Source: Leguminivora glycinivorella (Eukaryota; Arthropoda; Insecta; Lepidoptera; Tortricidae). Taken from it: a DNA stretch of 64,000 bases. The position numbers and the translations under genes are program-made. The notes under the pieces are model-generated. The model saw nothing but the letters and a program-made list of their open reading frames with translations. It searched no databases and was not told the DNA's origin. Shown here one piece after another: positions 22,044 to 33,320 of this stretch (within the stretch, counting starts at the first letter, position 1; every line of letters begins with the position of its first letter). The stretch lies in NCBI RefSeq assembly GCF_023078275.1, contig NC_062983.1, positions 13,509,001 through 13,573,000 of the forward strand. The letters are read 5' to 3'.

Positions 22044-25000
22044 CTAGGGCTCCCGGTCGTGACCGTGTATCGTGAACACGTAGCCGTACGCACGTTGCCG
22101 TGATACACGGCAACGGATTTCTGGTTCGTTCGTCACGTGAAAATAAATCACGTGAAATTAGGGTACGTACGTTCGTAGATCCGTCCGTACGTACGTACGA
22201 ATTCACGTGACACGCCCGTTCGGTCCGCCAGCGGCGTTTCATGAGAGAAGATAAGATCGGATGCAGTCTCTATAAGTTATGAATAAAAATGTAGGTATCG
22301 TGAGGTTATATCTTAATTACTTTTGAATTAAAATTTATATTCAATACTGCGGTTTTTCAAATATTAATATGTAAGTAATAAATAAATATAACCAAATAAA
22401 CGATCCGGGGTTTCCGATAGGCTTAATTTAGAAGTGGTTATAAAAATACCAACGATATGGGTAGGTAACCTTTTGTAAGGGTAACTGCTAGATTTGGTAA
22501 CCGTTTCAGATAAAGTTTCCTTCCAGTCATTTGAGTTTTTTACTCTATCCAAAGGTTTTCAACAGTTATAATTCTAAATTCGACTTATTATTAAATAACC
22601 ACTGTTAGCATTGTCTCTACGCTACAACCGACGCTTCGAGTACAAATTCAAAAAATGCTTATACTTTCACTAAAATATTACTTTTATGTTTATTAAAATG
22701 GCACTATACCATGACTATACCTTATCCTTTGTTAAGCTTATCTGTTGAGTGGTTGTGGTTGAAAAATACCATGCGTTAACGTGGTAATATGGGCCTAACC
22801 GTGCACCGTGATACCCTTGAATCTGCTTATTATGTGTCTGCAATGTTCGTTGACAAAAACTCTCTAGTTACCCTCTGATTAATAAGATTTAATAGGAAGA
22901 TAAGTATTCACGGTACCATTCAATTATTGATGCAAGGAGTAAGACATTTGTCAATTTAGTATAAAAATTAAGAATGTGACGATAGGATGACATCCACGGA
23001 AACGTAATTTTAACACATACCTAGTTAATAATTATGTTATACATTTTACGCGAACTTACTTAACTGTTATAGCCACTATTTAATTAGGTAATTAGTGTAA
23101 TTACGTTATATAGTAATAAGATTGATGGTAGTAAAAAAAAGTCTACTTTAAGAGGGTTCAAGGCGCAGGATTATCATTTTATTAAGATGTAAACACTGTT
23201 TTATGACTGATATATTGTTTCAAAAATAATAAATAGGCACTGCTTAATAAAGTGAGCTTCGTTATACTATTTACATGCAATAACTTTAAAATTATTTTTT
23301 CATGGTATTTAAACTTAAACCTTTGCTGCTTTCATTTACTTATTATGGATTACACCTATTTAAAAAATTGACTTACTCGTTTGATGTCGTAACAGTAACA
23401 GCAGATTTCAAATGAACTGACGTCAAATGCCTCGCGATAGATCCTGTAGTACCATGACGACACGGAAACTCAAACTCCGATCCTTGCAGAGACTACATAA
23501 AGTTGAATCTCCGACTCTGGTGGCATATCTCCACATCAAACTTTTCTTCGTTGTTAAGAGTTTCAAACATTAACAGTAACAATACAAAAAATTAACAAAA
23601 CAACAAGACAATAACTTTTAAATTCACCGCTAAAGTAAAATGTCAAGGCCTTCAAGTGTTGATCAACTGGGATCTTACAAGTGACTAATTGAAATAAACT
23701 AAAATTCTAAACTGCCTCATCCAGATTAAATAAAAAATCCTAAAATGTAAAAATAACACATCGCTCACTTCACTCAGCTTCACGTACAAAAGGCTGCTCG
23801 TAAATTTTACTGTCTTTATTACCACGTGGTGGAACTGCGCTTATTATTTGCAGAATACCACCACAGTAAGATAGCTGAGCTCGTTCGTCAAACAATACAG
23901 TGCTATAAAGGAATATACTATCTAAAAGTATTATTTAATGTACCGAAACTGATAAGAACTGCAGCTGTCATTTTTTTTGTCTTAGCCGTGGCCCCGCGCA
24001 CATGTGTGCATATTTTTTGCCTGGAGTATAATAGTCATCATAAACTTGCTCTTTTGTTCACCTACACTCCTATTTGTCTTGTTTACATTTAAGATTACGT
24101 TATATGCTTACATAAGAGCAAGCTTAAATATTAATTAATTAAAGCCACTTGGTAGGTTTTCATTTTCATACATAATAAATGAAAGAATAAATGTGAAAAC
24201 CTTAAGAATAACATAATAATGCTTGACCAGAAATATATGGCTAAGCGTCGTGTTGCTGAATTTCATCAGAACTATTGTCCCGGATCCGTAAGTTCACATT
24301 TTTGACACATTTGTTTTGAAGTACATATGTTGCGATGTGGCTAAGGCGTATCGTTTGCCAAATCTAACGATTAATTTCGAATTGGTTGAATCGATTAGGC
24401 CCTATGGACAAGGAGGCGCTTAAACAAATATACGATTTCTATCAACTTACTGAAATGTCATTTGAATCGAAATTACACTCTGCCACAGCACTAGTTTAAA
24501 AATAAAAATTAATGATAAATGGTTTAATAAGTAAATCTTGCGTTATAAATTAATATCGTAAAATACTTACTAACGAAGATCCGCAAAAATGTAACATGTT
24601 TTAGATTATGTTTAAAGTAAGGGAAATATTATTTTTCTACTCGTCGATTGTAATCTGTCAATTAGGACACCACAGACTAAACTATAAGTGCTAACTTTTC
24701 AGTGTTGGATACTCTATGGCAGTTCCGACTCAACTATAATAATATATGTACTTAATCTCATTATAGTTGACTTTAAGTTAACTGTAATAATTTCAAAAAT
24801 AGAACATCATACAACTTATATACTAATTTGCGATACCTGGCAAATTTTTCTGCATCTGAAATACATTTTTTTTATTTGTGGCGTTATCGGCCAATCAGAG
24901 ACGGTTGTTACAAATAATTGGTTACTAGGTAATTCGATGTTGATACAACGGTGAACGACGCTATTAACATTAATTTAAACTTGCATGAATGATGATATTT

Positions 25001-26266
25001 CCGTCCATTGATGATGAAGATGATGACTCGTAGAAAAAGTATTGTATACAATAGTGATATAATTAAGTTTTTCACTCTCGTACCGTACTGTTAGGCCACT
25101 CAGCAAAGCTTCGTGGCCTAAACATGGTACTCGACTGAAAAGCTTTGTATTATATCGCGATTGTATAAAATACTATTTTAAGTACTTGATTTTTTTAACC
25201 ATTATTACAGGATTTTACGTTTTGTGGACGCTGTCATGTGTGAAAAAGAGGTTCTTACACTTCTTACAGCTCTGGGACAATAGTTACTCCATACTATACT
25301 AAACTGTCACCACATACAGTTTTAAGTTAGTGTCAAGTATTTGAGGATTCTGACGGCACATGTCAAAAAATAAACAATATTAAGACGTAACGTAACACAG
25401 GTTGACATTTACCATACAGGTATATAGATAGTGTAAGGCATCGGACAGTTTGCTAGTTTTAATTTCAATAAAATCGGAAACAGAATAACGCCGTAAATCA
25501 CTTAATCTTCTCTTATAAAATAAACTCCCGGGGAGCCGCGTCTGTCTGTGTGTTCGTGATAAACTCAAAAACTGAACGGGTTTTCATATGGTTTTCACTT
25601 ATGAATAGAGTAATTCTTGAGGAAAGTTCAGGTATATAATTTGTTAAAGTTTTGTTTGAATTGGTTGAAATATGACGATATTTTCTAATCGAGTTGGACA
25701 AAATCCCGCTGGCTGAGAGCTTTAATCGAAAACGCTGCCGAAACCGTTTGAGCTATATCAAAATAATGTATTGGAAAATTGTGTCTCTCTAATAGGTCTA
25801 CAAAAAAGTCCGCGATGGCATATGTCTATCTTTTACGGATAACTTATTATAACAATTTTTATCATAATCCCCGTGCGTAGCCGGGGAGGGCCGCTAGTTA
25901 TATGTATTGTATAAAAATCGAAGCAAAACATAAATATAAGTTTAATTCATATGTAAAAAAAAATTTCGTCCAGTATTAAGTATAGGTATTAAGTGATAAT
26001 TCAATAATAGTCATGATTTGGTTTTCTCCCGGGCGAGTTAAATCTACAAAACGTACGATAAGTACTCTGCACACGAACTTAGTTCGGGCGGCGGCGTGTC
26101 ACGGCCCGCGGCGTGTCACGTGAATCCGGGCGCTAAGGCAAGTACGTACGTACGTGCGTACGAGGTACGTACCTTGCCGTGTTCGTGAAATTCGTGATCT
26201 TAGTACCGCCGGTGTTAAGATCACGTAGCTACGGTTCGGCGTGAATCACGTGTATCCAGAGCCCTA
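22044..26266. mobile_element. Candidate 4.2-kb non-autonomous hAT-like element
   Basis: The ends are short inverted repeats (CTAGGGCTCC at the left, AGAGCCCTA at the right). Near-identical octamers, TGTCCCAG at 22036-22043 and TGTCCCAC at 26267-26274, flank it. The first 200 bp and last 250 bp are GC-rich with repeated TCACGTGA and GTACGTACG motifs, unlike the AT-rich middle. No transposase is recognisable inside; the small frames at 23826 and 24688 have no known domain. The alternative is two unrelated repeat ends, so confidence is moderate. It contains the Helitron at 25506-25897. Confidence 0.5.
25506..25897 (+). mobile_element. Short non-autonomous Helitron
   Basis: Begins TCTTCTCTTATAAAATAAAC after an A and ends with a hairpin (CCCCGTGCGTAGCCGGGG), then AGGGCCGCTAG followed by T. 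These are Helitron ends with CTAG; the body (392 bp) is unrelated to the Helitron at 15156-17650. No TSD and no coding region. Confidence 0.7.
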
Positions 26267-26274
26267 TGTCCCAC

Positions 26275-26840
26275 CCACCCGCCTTACGGGTAACAGAACT
26301 CCCCAGGAGCACTCGGGTACGTGGGGTCGCTGTTCCCCAACAGCTCGCCACAAGCTGCCCTGCGTTGACTGATTGCACTGGTAAAACCAATGGGCGATGG
26401 GGTCGTCACATCCCTACGCCTTTTATTTATTTATTTATATTATTAATATAGTTATTAATATTGACCTACAAAATTATCTTGTAAATCTAAACACGATTAG
26501 CCTAGACGTAGCCGTGTTATGTTATGCATCAACGAAACGTAGGATATTAACTATTTGTAACCACGCTCTCCTTTTAAATATTAACACACAATAATAATTA
26601 TATTATTATAAATACATCAATGTCCTCAATACTCAGATGAAAAGAGAACGCGACAAGTTAATGCGTTTAGAGTTGCATTTATTAAGTAGTAGCTATAATT
26701 TCGTTGCATAATATTTAACCGGTCTGTTACATATTTCAGTCTATAGGTTTGACTAAAAAGCGCTTACGACATGGGACTTGCATAGTATTATCATAGTGAC
26801 TATACTCTTGCACACCCAACTTGTCAATAGAAATGGGCGG
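26275..26840. other. Repeat remnant and AT-rich intergenic DNA
   Basis: 26275-26425 is GC-rich (ACCCGCCTTACGGGTAACAG...GGGCGATGGGG) and probably continues the repeat interrupted at 22043. 26426-26840 is AT-rich with nothing recognised. Confidence 0.45.
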
Positions 26841-27816
26841 GAAAACCGGCCAAGTGCGAGTCGGACTCGCCCACCGAGGGTTCCGTACAAACTTTCAATA
26901 GGTAGTTAAAATAATCTCGTTTCTCAGATAACTCTAAAAACTGTATACATACAGTATGTATGTACTATAATGATGAGTATTATTGTGTACAGCGCCATCT
27001 CTCGGTGAATTCGCTAACTAATTTATAGTATGTTGGGTTTCAGGGATGATTCTTTATAATGTTAACGTGATGTTAACCGATTTCGGCAGTTTTTATTTTA
27101 TTTGAAAGTAGATATTTTACGTGAAATCTCGTATTCATTTCAAGAACGATATACATCCGCCAGGGTTTGTTAATTTAAAAAAAAGTTTCCAAAATACAGA
27201 CATGATTTTATTTTTCCTGTAATATAATAGGACAAAACCAATGTTTCGTAAAATTTTCATAATTTTTCGTCGGTAAACTTCAGAGATAAGGGGGGCGCGG
27301 TATTTTTTTTACATTTTCCTTCAAAATTCTTATCTACAACGAAAAAATTATAAAAAAACTGTTTTGCTATGTACAATTTGAGATCTTTCTAACGATACCC
27401 CACTTGACCCAGTAACTTGACATTTACAGTTTGCCCCCCTTTCATTTTGACCATTTTCTATAATTAATATTAATACATTAAAAATATATATTGTCACTAC
27501 TTTGAAAAAATCTCGCATCTCACGCTGCTCCTCAAAGTTAAAACGCAGTAAGTCTATATGCATTCCATACATACTTACTACAATTTTCTTTTCATTGACA
27601 GACAAAGATTACAAGTTTTTTAAAAGTAGTGACGATATATACATTCAGTTTGTAGAGGTTAACAATGTTCATAACTATTCCAAATTTCAAATCGATCGCA
27701 TAAGTAATTCTCGAGATATTCAGTAATGTGACAGACGGACCGACAGACAGACAGACGGACAGAGCGGTGCCATAAGGGTTCCTTTTGTACCTTTTTGGTA
27801 CGGAACCCTAAAAAGT
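26841..27816 (+). mobile_element. Family-B element interrupted by a MITE
   Basis: Begins AAAACCGGCCAAGTGCGAGT and ends GGTACGGAACCCTAAAAA, matching 12665-13519. The alignment to that copy is continuous except for a 141-bp insertion at 27493-27633. Confidence 0.82.
27493..27633. mobile_element. 141-bp MITE with GTCACTACTTT ends
   Basis: Starts GTCACTACTTT and ends AAAGTAGTGAC, an 11-bp perfect inverted pair. It is absent from the family-B copy at 12665-13519, so it is a true insertion. Flanks are (TA)-rich and the TSD is ambiguous. No coding capacity. Confidence 0.8.
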
Positions 27817-29397
27817 GGGTATGTTGAACATACTATTTTAGTTAAGGTACCTTTAATAGATATATAATAAATATGTATGATATGATATAATAGATAAATA
27901 TGTCACCTTTAATGAATGGCAATAAATGAGTATATTTTAACACGTATAAGCAAACATCAGAACATGCATTACGAGTGTTACGACTACTACTCTACCTCTC
28001 TCTTAAATAATTTCATTATTTGGTTCCTATTTTTATACTAAATACCTATTATTTAGTATAAACCCCAGGCTCCCATGAGCCGTGGCAAATGCCGGGATAA
28101 CGCAAGGAGGATGATGACATTATTTAGTGGAAATCACAGGGATCGTCTTACTACTTTATAGGTACTAAAGTTCATAAGTTTACTAATACCAAGAACGAAG
28201 TTGCTAATACAGTCTAGAGTGAGCCAAAACAATTGAAGGTCTATCGCGAAAATCAAACTTCATCATCTGCTATCGCTTGTATTTGCACACGAGAGGTACA
28301 GTACAGTCAACCAATTGGAACGCTAGGCCACTAATTATTATATTAATTCATAATGTTTCTAGAAAGCTCAAAGCATACGTATACTTACGTATATTCATGC
28401 TATTAACGAGGTAACGAGCGGTTTGCGATGATATTTTAATTCTTTTTTGTTTTAAAATACTATATGTACTACCTATTAGGTTGTATACTTAGTATTATGG
28501 GTTGAGTTTCTAAGGTTTCTTCAGAAAATGAAATGGGATTTTAGATCATTTTCATTTTCGGTGTACTTGCTGGTTCTAGGCTTGTTCTAGGCCTACTATG
28601 GACTAGAGGTAGACGTACTTACTTGACTGGGAAACCGCAAGTTATATCACGTCGCCAGGCTTATATGTATAGCGCAAGTAATGTGTGTTGACGAGATATT
28701 GAACACATTGAGAAACCATCAATTAAACTCTCCTTGTTACATATCAAACTTACGTATTTGTTTTAAATCTGTATGTTATTTTACTGAAGCACATCGCATT
28801 CTTACTATATGTTACTATGTTACCTAAATAACGTATTACTTTCTTTTTCAGCTGTGTTATATATTTATTTCAGGTTTTCTAATACTACTTACATTTAATT
28901 AGTATCAATGTATTCTGGGGGCGTCGTCCCTAAGGACGCTTGCCGCGGTTCCTCGCTGTATGGCTAGGCTCAGCCGTTGTGCAAGAATTACTTAGATGGA
29001 AGCCGACAGTTTATTAATTGTTACAACTGTACATAGGTAATTAATAATTATAGCATTTTGAACTTTAGGGCAGACTACGGTTCCATGAAATGTTATTAAC
29101 TCTATAGTTACAATTACAACTGAATTTAGCAATACCGATTTCTCTACCGGCAGGCTGATACCAAAAGAACGAGCTTAGCTTGAAGTATTAATTATGAAAT
29201 GTTAGAGCCCGAGTCGGGCATCTTGTTCGGGCTGCCCGACCAAGATAACTTTGCATTACTTTACACCGACAAAGTGTGGTAATCATGACATAGGTTAAAA
29301 TCGATATTATATGAAGGTATGACGCTCTTTTACTTTGTTTTAATTCTAACTGTGCAAAGATAACTTAGATGATCTGTAAGTATTTAGATAATATATT
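27817..29397. other. AT-rich intergenic/intronic region with a SINE 3' end
   Basis: 28064-28118 matches a lepidopteran SINE 3' end (CCCCAGGCTCCCATGAGCC...GGGATAACGC...GATGATGA), plus strand. Elsewhere no gene is seen. A small GC-rich inverted motif (CCCGAGTCGGGC...TCGGGCTGCCCGA) lies at about 29205-29240. If the WAP-like gene model holds, this is intronic. Confidence 0.55.
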
Positions 29398-29817
29398 TTT
29401 CCCCTCACTAGCTGAGAAACACGTGTTTTGTCCTTTAATACCAGCGGGTAAAAACCCATTTTATCCACTAGTGGGTAAAGTAATTTGACCTTGAATAAAG
29501 TCAAATTAACTGCTTTAAAATTGATAAAAGTAGGTGAATCTAGTAATAAAGATGATTTACCACCTGTGGAACTATTGGAAGCAGTGATAAACGCATTGTA
29601 GTTTCCTCGCTATAGTGAGGGGAAAAGTTTTGTGTTACACTCGGGTGCAAATGTATTTTACTTCTCGTGTGTTAAAAAACTCACAAGTTCAGGATTCTAT
29701 TCTCGAACCACTCGCTTCGCTCGTGGTTCAAATATAGAATCCTTTCACTTGCTCGTTTTTCAATTCCACACTCGGCGTTAAAATACAACTTTGCCCCCTT
29801 GTATAACAAATAACTAT
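29398..29817 (-). mobile_element. Family-C interspersed element
   Basis: Full-length reversed copy, TTTCCCCTCACTAGCTGAG to CTTGTATAACAAATAACTAT. It ends 35 bp from the signal-peptide exon, so this family flanks both proposed exons of the WAP-like gene. Confidence 0.82.
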
Positions 29818-29851
29818 TTTAAGATAGTACTATGTGTTCAATTATACCCAC

Positions 29852-29906
29852 CTGGATACAAAATCCCAGCAGAAAACACTAAAACCAAAACTTTGCCAAA
29901 GTACAT
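29852..29906 (-). CDS. Probable first coding exon (signal peptide) of the WAP-like gene
   Basis: On the minus strand an ATG at 29906 opens MYFGKVLVLVFSAGILYP and meets a donor CCAG|GTGGGT at 29852. The peptide has a lysine followed by a hydrophobic core, as in an eukaryotic signal peptide. It ends with one base of a codon. The WAP-like exon at 4772-4937 begins with the two bases that complete that codon (GCG, Ala), giving ...ILYPAAEGQSVVCP with a plausible cleavage site near AEG. The pairing is inference: the intron would be about 24.9 kb, and other exons could lie between. Confidence 0.55.
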
Positions 29907-30337
29907 CGTTCCACTTTTAAATTCAACCGCCAAAAATTCAAACACACATCGAGACACTGGCCATTAAAAAATAGTAAAGATAAGTTTGACTGCAAAATAA
30001 GCGGTAGTGATAAGGCCGGGTGCAGTTGAGCGGAGCGTTACCGAAACACTGATGCTGGCTTGCCGGCGCGTACTGGCAGTTGCATAAGTTCAGCTGCCGT
30101 TAATACAGATATAATTTGGGGGACACCAATACTTTCGCTACATTTTTCCTCGACGGTTACAGATCACTTTTGCCTTTGCTTTAACTGGAAGCCTTTACGG
30201 ACGTACTATAAATTACGTATTAGGTAACTTGGGTTATTACTGGGGATTAGCACCTAGCTAGGTATAATAGATAAGTATACGCAAACAATGTTCTTGACAA
30301 TGTTAAAATTATATATACATACATATATAACTCATGC
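29907..30337 (-). promoter_or_regulatory. Upstream region of the signal-peptide exon
   Basis: If the exon at 29852-29906 is real, its 5' UTR and promoter lie here. The stretch at about 30015-30110 is GC-richer than its surroundings (GGCCGGGTGCAGTTGAGCGG, TTGCCGGCGCG). No TATA box is assigned. Confidence 0.3.
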
Positions 30338-30493
30338 CTGTATTTCAAAAAGGAGTATGCAGGGCACATGAAACTGCTCAAGTTCCTGCCAGTTAACGAA
30401 TTTGTGACACAGCACAAAAATGTTGACAGCCCAGACAGCCCAGTCGACTTCTACAACACCCACGTTCCTCCCGTGAGTGTGAAAAGACAGTGA
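30338..30493 (+). other. Unassigned coding-like island
   Basis: An open stretch reads YFKKEYAGHMKLLKFLPVNE, then VTQHKNVDSPDSPVDFY and NTHVPPVSVKRQ before a TGA at 30491. Codon and base composition differ from the AT-rich flanks. A GTGAGT donor follows CCTCCC at about 30472. No start codon or clear acceptor fixes its left end. It may be an orphan exon, an exon of a host gene, or part of a repeat. Confidence 0.3.
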
Positions 30494-30701
30494 TGAAAAC
30501 CCGCCACCACACGAAGATTGTAAACAATTAGTAGGTATTCTTTATACATATATGGGTACTTGCTTAGCAAAAAATTGGAAAGTAACATTTTATTATATAT
30601 CTTTACGCTAAATATATATTTATATTCTAAGTATACTATTTAATTAAATTTAATGTCATAATTAGTTAAAAATGTAACTACTGGACTGGATATACAATAT
30701 A

Positions 30702-32276
30702 CAGTCCCGGTCACTTAAATAGAACCACAAACCTTTACAGATATATGAGTTAATTTTTCCAATAAATAAATATAATAGTCTCAGTTTTTAATACTCAGTG
30801 ACGTGCACTATTTAAATATTATATTGCAGAACATTTCCCTGTTAGATTATTTATGTATGGTATTAATGTATAGAAGTATGTCGATTTTGGTCGGTCAAAT
30901 GAATAGAACCACTAGCTCATTTTTCTAAAATAAAACGACAAACAATTATGAAAAGTGTATTAATATTTAGTATTTTTTCCATTATTTCTAATTACTTCAA
31001 AAAGTCGACTGGGCATGGAATCATACAACGACTGAAGGTAGTGTCGAGGTATCGCCGACCACTCTTTCATTAAAGCCGATCTCAGAGCTTCTTTATTATC
31101 AAATTGTGTTCCATCTGCGTACAATCTTCTCGTTAGCCATCCCCATACATTTTCCATAATATTAAGATCTGGAGACACGGAAGGCCACTCAAGAATTTCG
31201 ATATTATTATCCACGAACCATTTTTTCACAGGCTTCGCCGTATGAATAGGTGCATTATCATGCTGAAATATAAAGTGACGATCTTTTAATTTTGATTTTA
31301 TAATTGTCTTCTGTCGTTCTAGTAGTTTAATGTATTTTTCTGCATTTTGTTTACCTTCAAGCAAAACTAGGTCCAGCACACCCTCACTACAGATAGCACC
31401 CCACACCATTATACTTCCTAAAGCGCTGTGTCGGCTGGACAAATACCTTTCTTCTTTCCGAATATCATGAAAGTAATATGCATAGCCATCTGGACCATCC
31501 AAATTAAACTTCTTTTCGTCAGTAAATATTACTTTGTACCATTCTAATTTCCATGTCATATGCTGTCGTGCAAATTCTAAACGTAAGGAATAATGTCGGT
31601 TATTTAAAGCAGGTCGTTTCTTAATTTTCAGACGTTTCACTAACGAACACTTGTTTATGATCCGTCGCACTGTACGGACAGATGCTTGCGTGCCCACCTT
31701 TTGTGCTATTTGACGAGCAGTTAGAGAAGAATTAGATGCTTCACGAAGTATGCGCCGTCTTTCTTTTTCTGTTGTGGCTCGTTTTGTTCTTCCTTTATAT
31801 CGCTTACCATAATTTTCTGGATCTTCTAAATACTTCATGATCACATGATGCGATCTACTCAGTCGTCGAGCTATTTCACGCAATGGATAATGTTCTTCTT
31901 TTAATGTTCCAATTCTTATAATTTCTTCTGGAGTTAACTTCTTCCCACGTCCCATTTTATTTTAAAATCAGTACACATTAACACAGAAAGTTATTTACAA
32001 AGATTAACAATAAGATAGCGTATTGATATTACAACTACTAACGTCTGTTCGCGTCGAAAGCTCAATTTAAAGTGACTGGTTCTATTCATGTGACCGCGCT
32101 ATCGGCCGACAGCATGGAAGTTTCTAGAAAGTTCTGTTTCTAGAAGCGTGTATTAGGTTATGTATAGTTTTTAGATAGGGATATATATTAAAAAGTTATC
32201 ATAGATTACTTTTATCTTTTTAAATTAGAGGTAATTACAATACTTTTCTACCGGTTCTATTCAAGTGACCGGGACT
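30702..32276 (-). mobile_element. Tc1-like transposon with IR/DR ends
   Basis: The outer ends are CAGTCCCGGTCACTTAAATAG and, inverted, TATTCAAGTGACCGGGACT; both are flanked by TA (30700-30701 and 32277-32278), with a one-base asymmetry at the right end. A second copy of the motif lies inside each end (CGGTCAAATGAATAGAACC at about 30892; GGTTCTATTCATGTGACCG at about 32079), giving the inverted-repeat/direct-repeat structure known from Sleeping Beauty-type Tc1 elements. The transposase between them has no visible lesion. Confidence 0.92.
30960..31955 (-). CDS. Tc1-like transposase, apparently intact
   Basis: 331 residues, the usual Tc1 length. An N-terminal paired-like DNA-binding region has two helix-turn-helix units (about residues 9-45, with REIARRLSRSHHVIMKYL, and 65-110, with TARQIAQKV). 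The catalytic DDE domain follows: FTDEKKF (first Asp), FQHDNAPIHTA (second Asp) and DLNIMENVWGW (Glu). The second Asp and the Glu are separated by 34 residues, a DD34E signature. There is no stop or frameshift and the start ATG is near the 5' end of the element. It cuts and pastes DNA at TA dinucleotides. The element may be recently or currently active. Confidence 0.95.
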   Translation of the reverse strand: MGRGKKLTPEEIIRIGTLKEEHYPLREIARRLSRSHHVIMKYLEDPENYGKRYKGRTKRATTEKERRRILREASNSSLTARQIAQKVGTQASVRTVRRIINKCSLVKRLKIKKRPALNNRHYSLRLEFARQHMTWKLEWYKVIFTDEKKFNLDGPDGYAYYFHDIRKEERYLSSRHSALGSIMVWGAICSEGVLDLVLLEGKQNAEKYIKLLERQKTIIKSKLKDRHFIFQHDNAPIHTAKPVKKWFVDNNIEILEWPSVSPDLNIMENVWGWLTRRLYADGTQFDNKEALRSALMKEWSAIPRHYLQSLYDSMPSRLFEVIRNNGKNTKY

Positions 32277-32461
32277 TACATTACATAGTGCGGGCGTAGC
32301 GCGTCGGGTACCCTCAAAACAATTGCCAATAAACTAATTGTAAGCAGTCACCGTAGCCTATGGAGCCTGCATAACCAGGTTGCCATGCCATTTATTATAA
32401 AATTGCAGAAGCGAGCCACAGAGAGTCGAAGAAGCGTTCATGCATATGCCATGTATATTAT

Positions 32462-33008
32462 TAGGGTTCCGTAGTCAACTAGGAACCCTTATAGTTTCGC
32501 CATGTCTGTCTGTCCGTCCGTCCGTCCGCGGATAATCTCAGTAACCGTTAGCACTAGAAAGCTGAAATTTGGTACCAAGATCACGATAAAGAATCACGCC
32601 AACAAAGTGCAAAAATAAAAAAATTGAAAAAAAATGTTTTATTAGGGTACCCCCCTACATGTAAAGTGGGGGCTGATATTTTTTTTCATTCTAACCCCAA
32701 CGTGTGATATATTGTTGGATAGGTATATAAAAATGAATACGGGTTTACTAATATCGTTTTTTGATAATATTAATATTTTCGGAAATAATCGCTCCCAAAG
32801 GAAAAAAAAAGTGCGCCCCCCCCCCCCCCCCTCTAACTTTTGAACCATATGTTTGAAAAATATGAAAAAAATCACAAAAGTAGAACTTTATAAAGACTTT
32901 CTAGAAAATTGTTTTGAACTTGATAGGTTCAGTAGTTTTTGAGAAAAATACGGAAAACTACGGAACCCTACACTGAGCGTGGCCCGACACGCTCTTGGCC
33001 GGTTTTTT
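32462..33008 (-). mobile_element. Family-A interspersed element
   Basis: Full-length copy from AGGGTTCCGTAG at 32463 to GGCCGG at about 33002, with a long C-run near 32816-32831 and a short CCGT tract. It lies about 310 bp upstream of POLR1C. Confidence 0.85.
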
Positions 33009-33320
33009 ACATATGCCACTTATAGTTGTCATTCCATATTAATGTAACATAAAGTAAAGATACAAGATACTGTAATACTGTTCTTCAATGAATCAACAAA
33101 ATAGATTTTAAAAATCTAATTCCATTCAGTTTAATACATAATATTGTATAATCAAAAGCGGTATTAGCGGTAATAATTTGTGGTTTCTAAACGCTCTCTC
33201 ACAGCGGGCATGGCATGACAAGACTCACGCACTCACGCTTGCTCCATCAAAACGTCAAAAGTGTCAAAATTAAAAACAACTTGGTTCAAGCATACTAGAT
33301 ATAAATAAAATAAAATAAAT

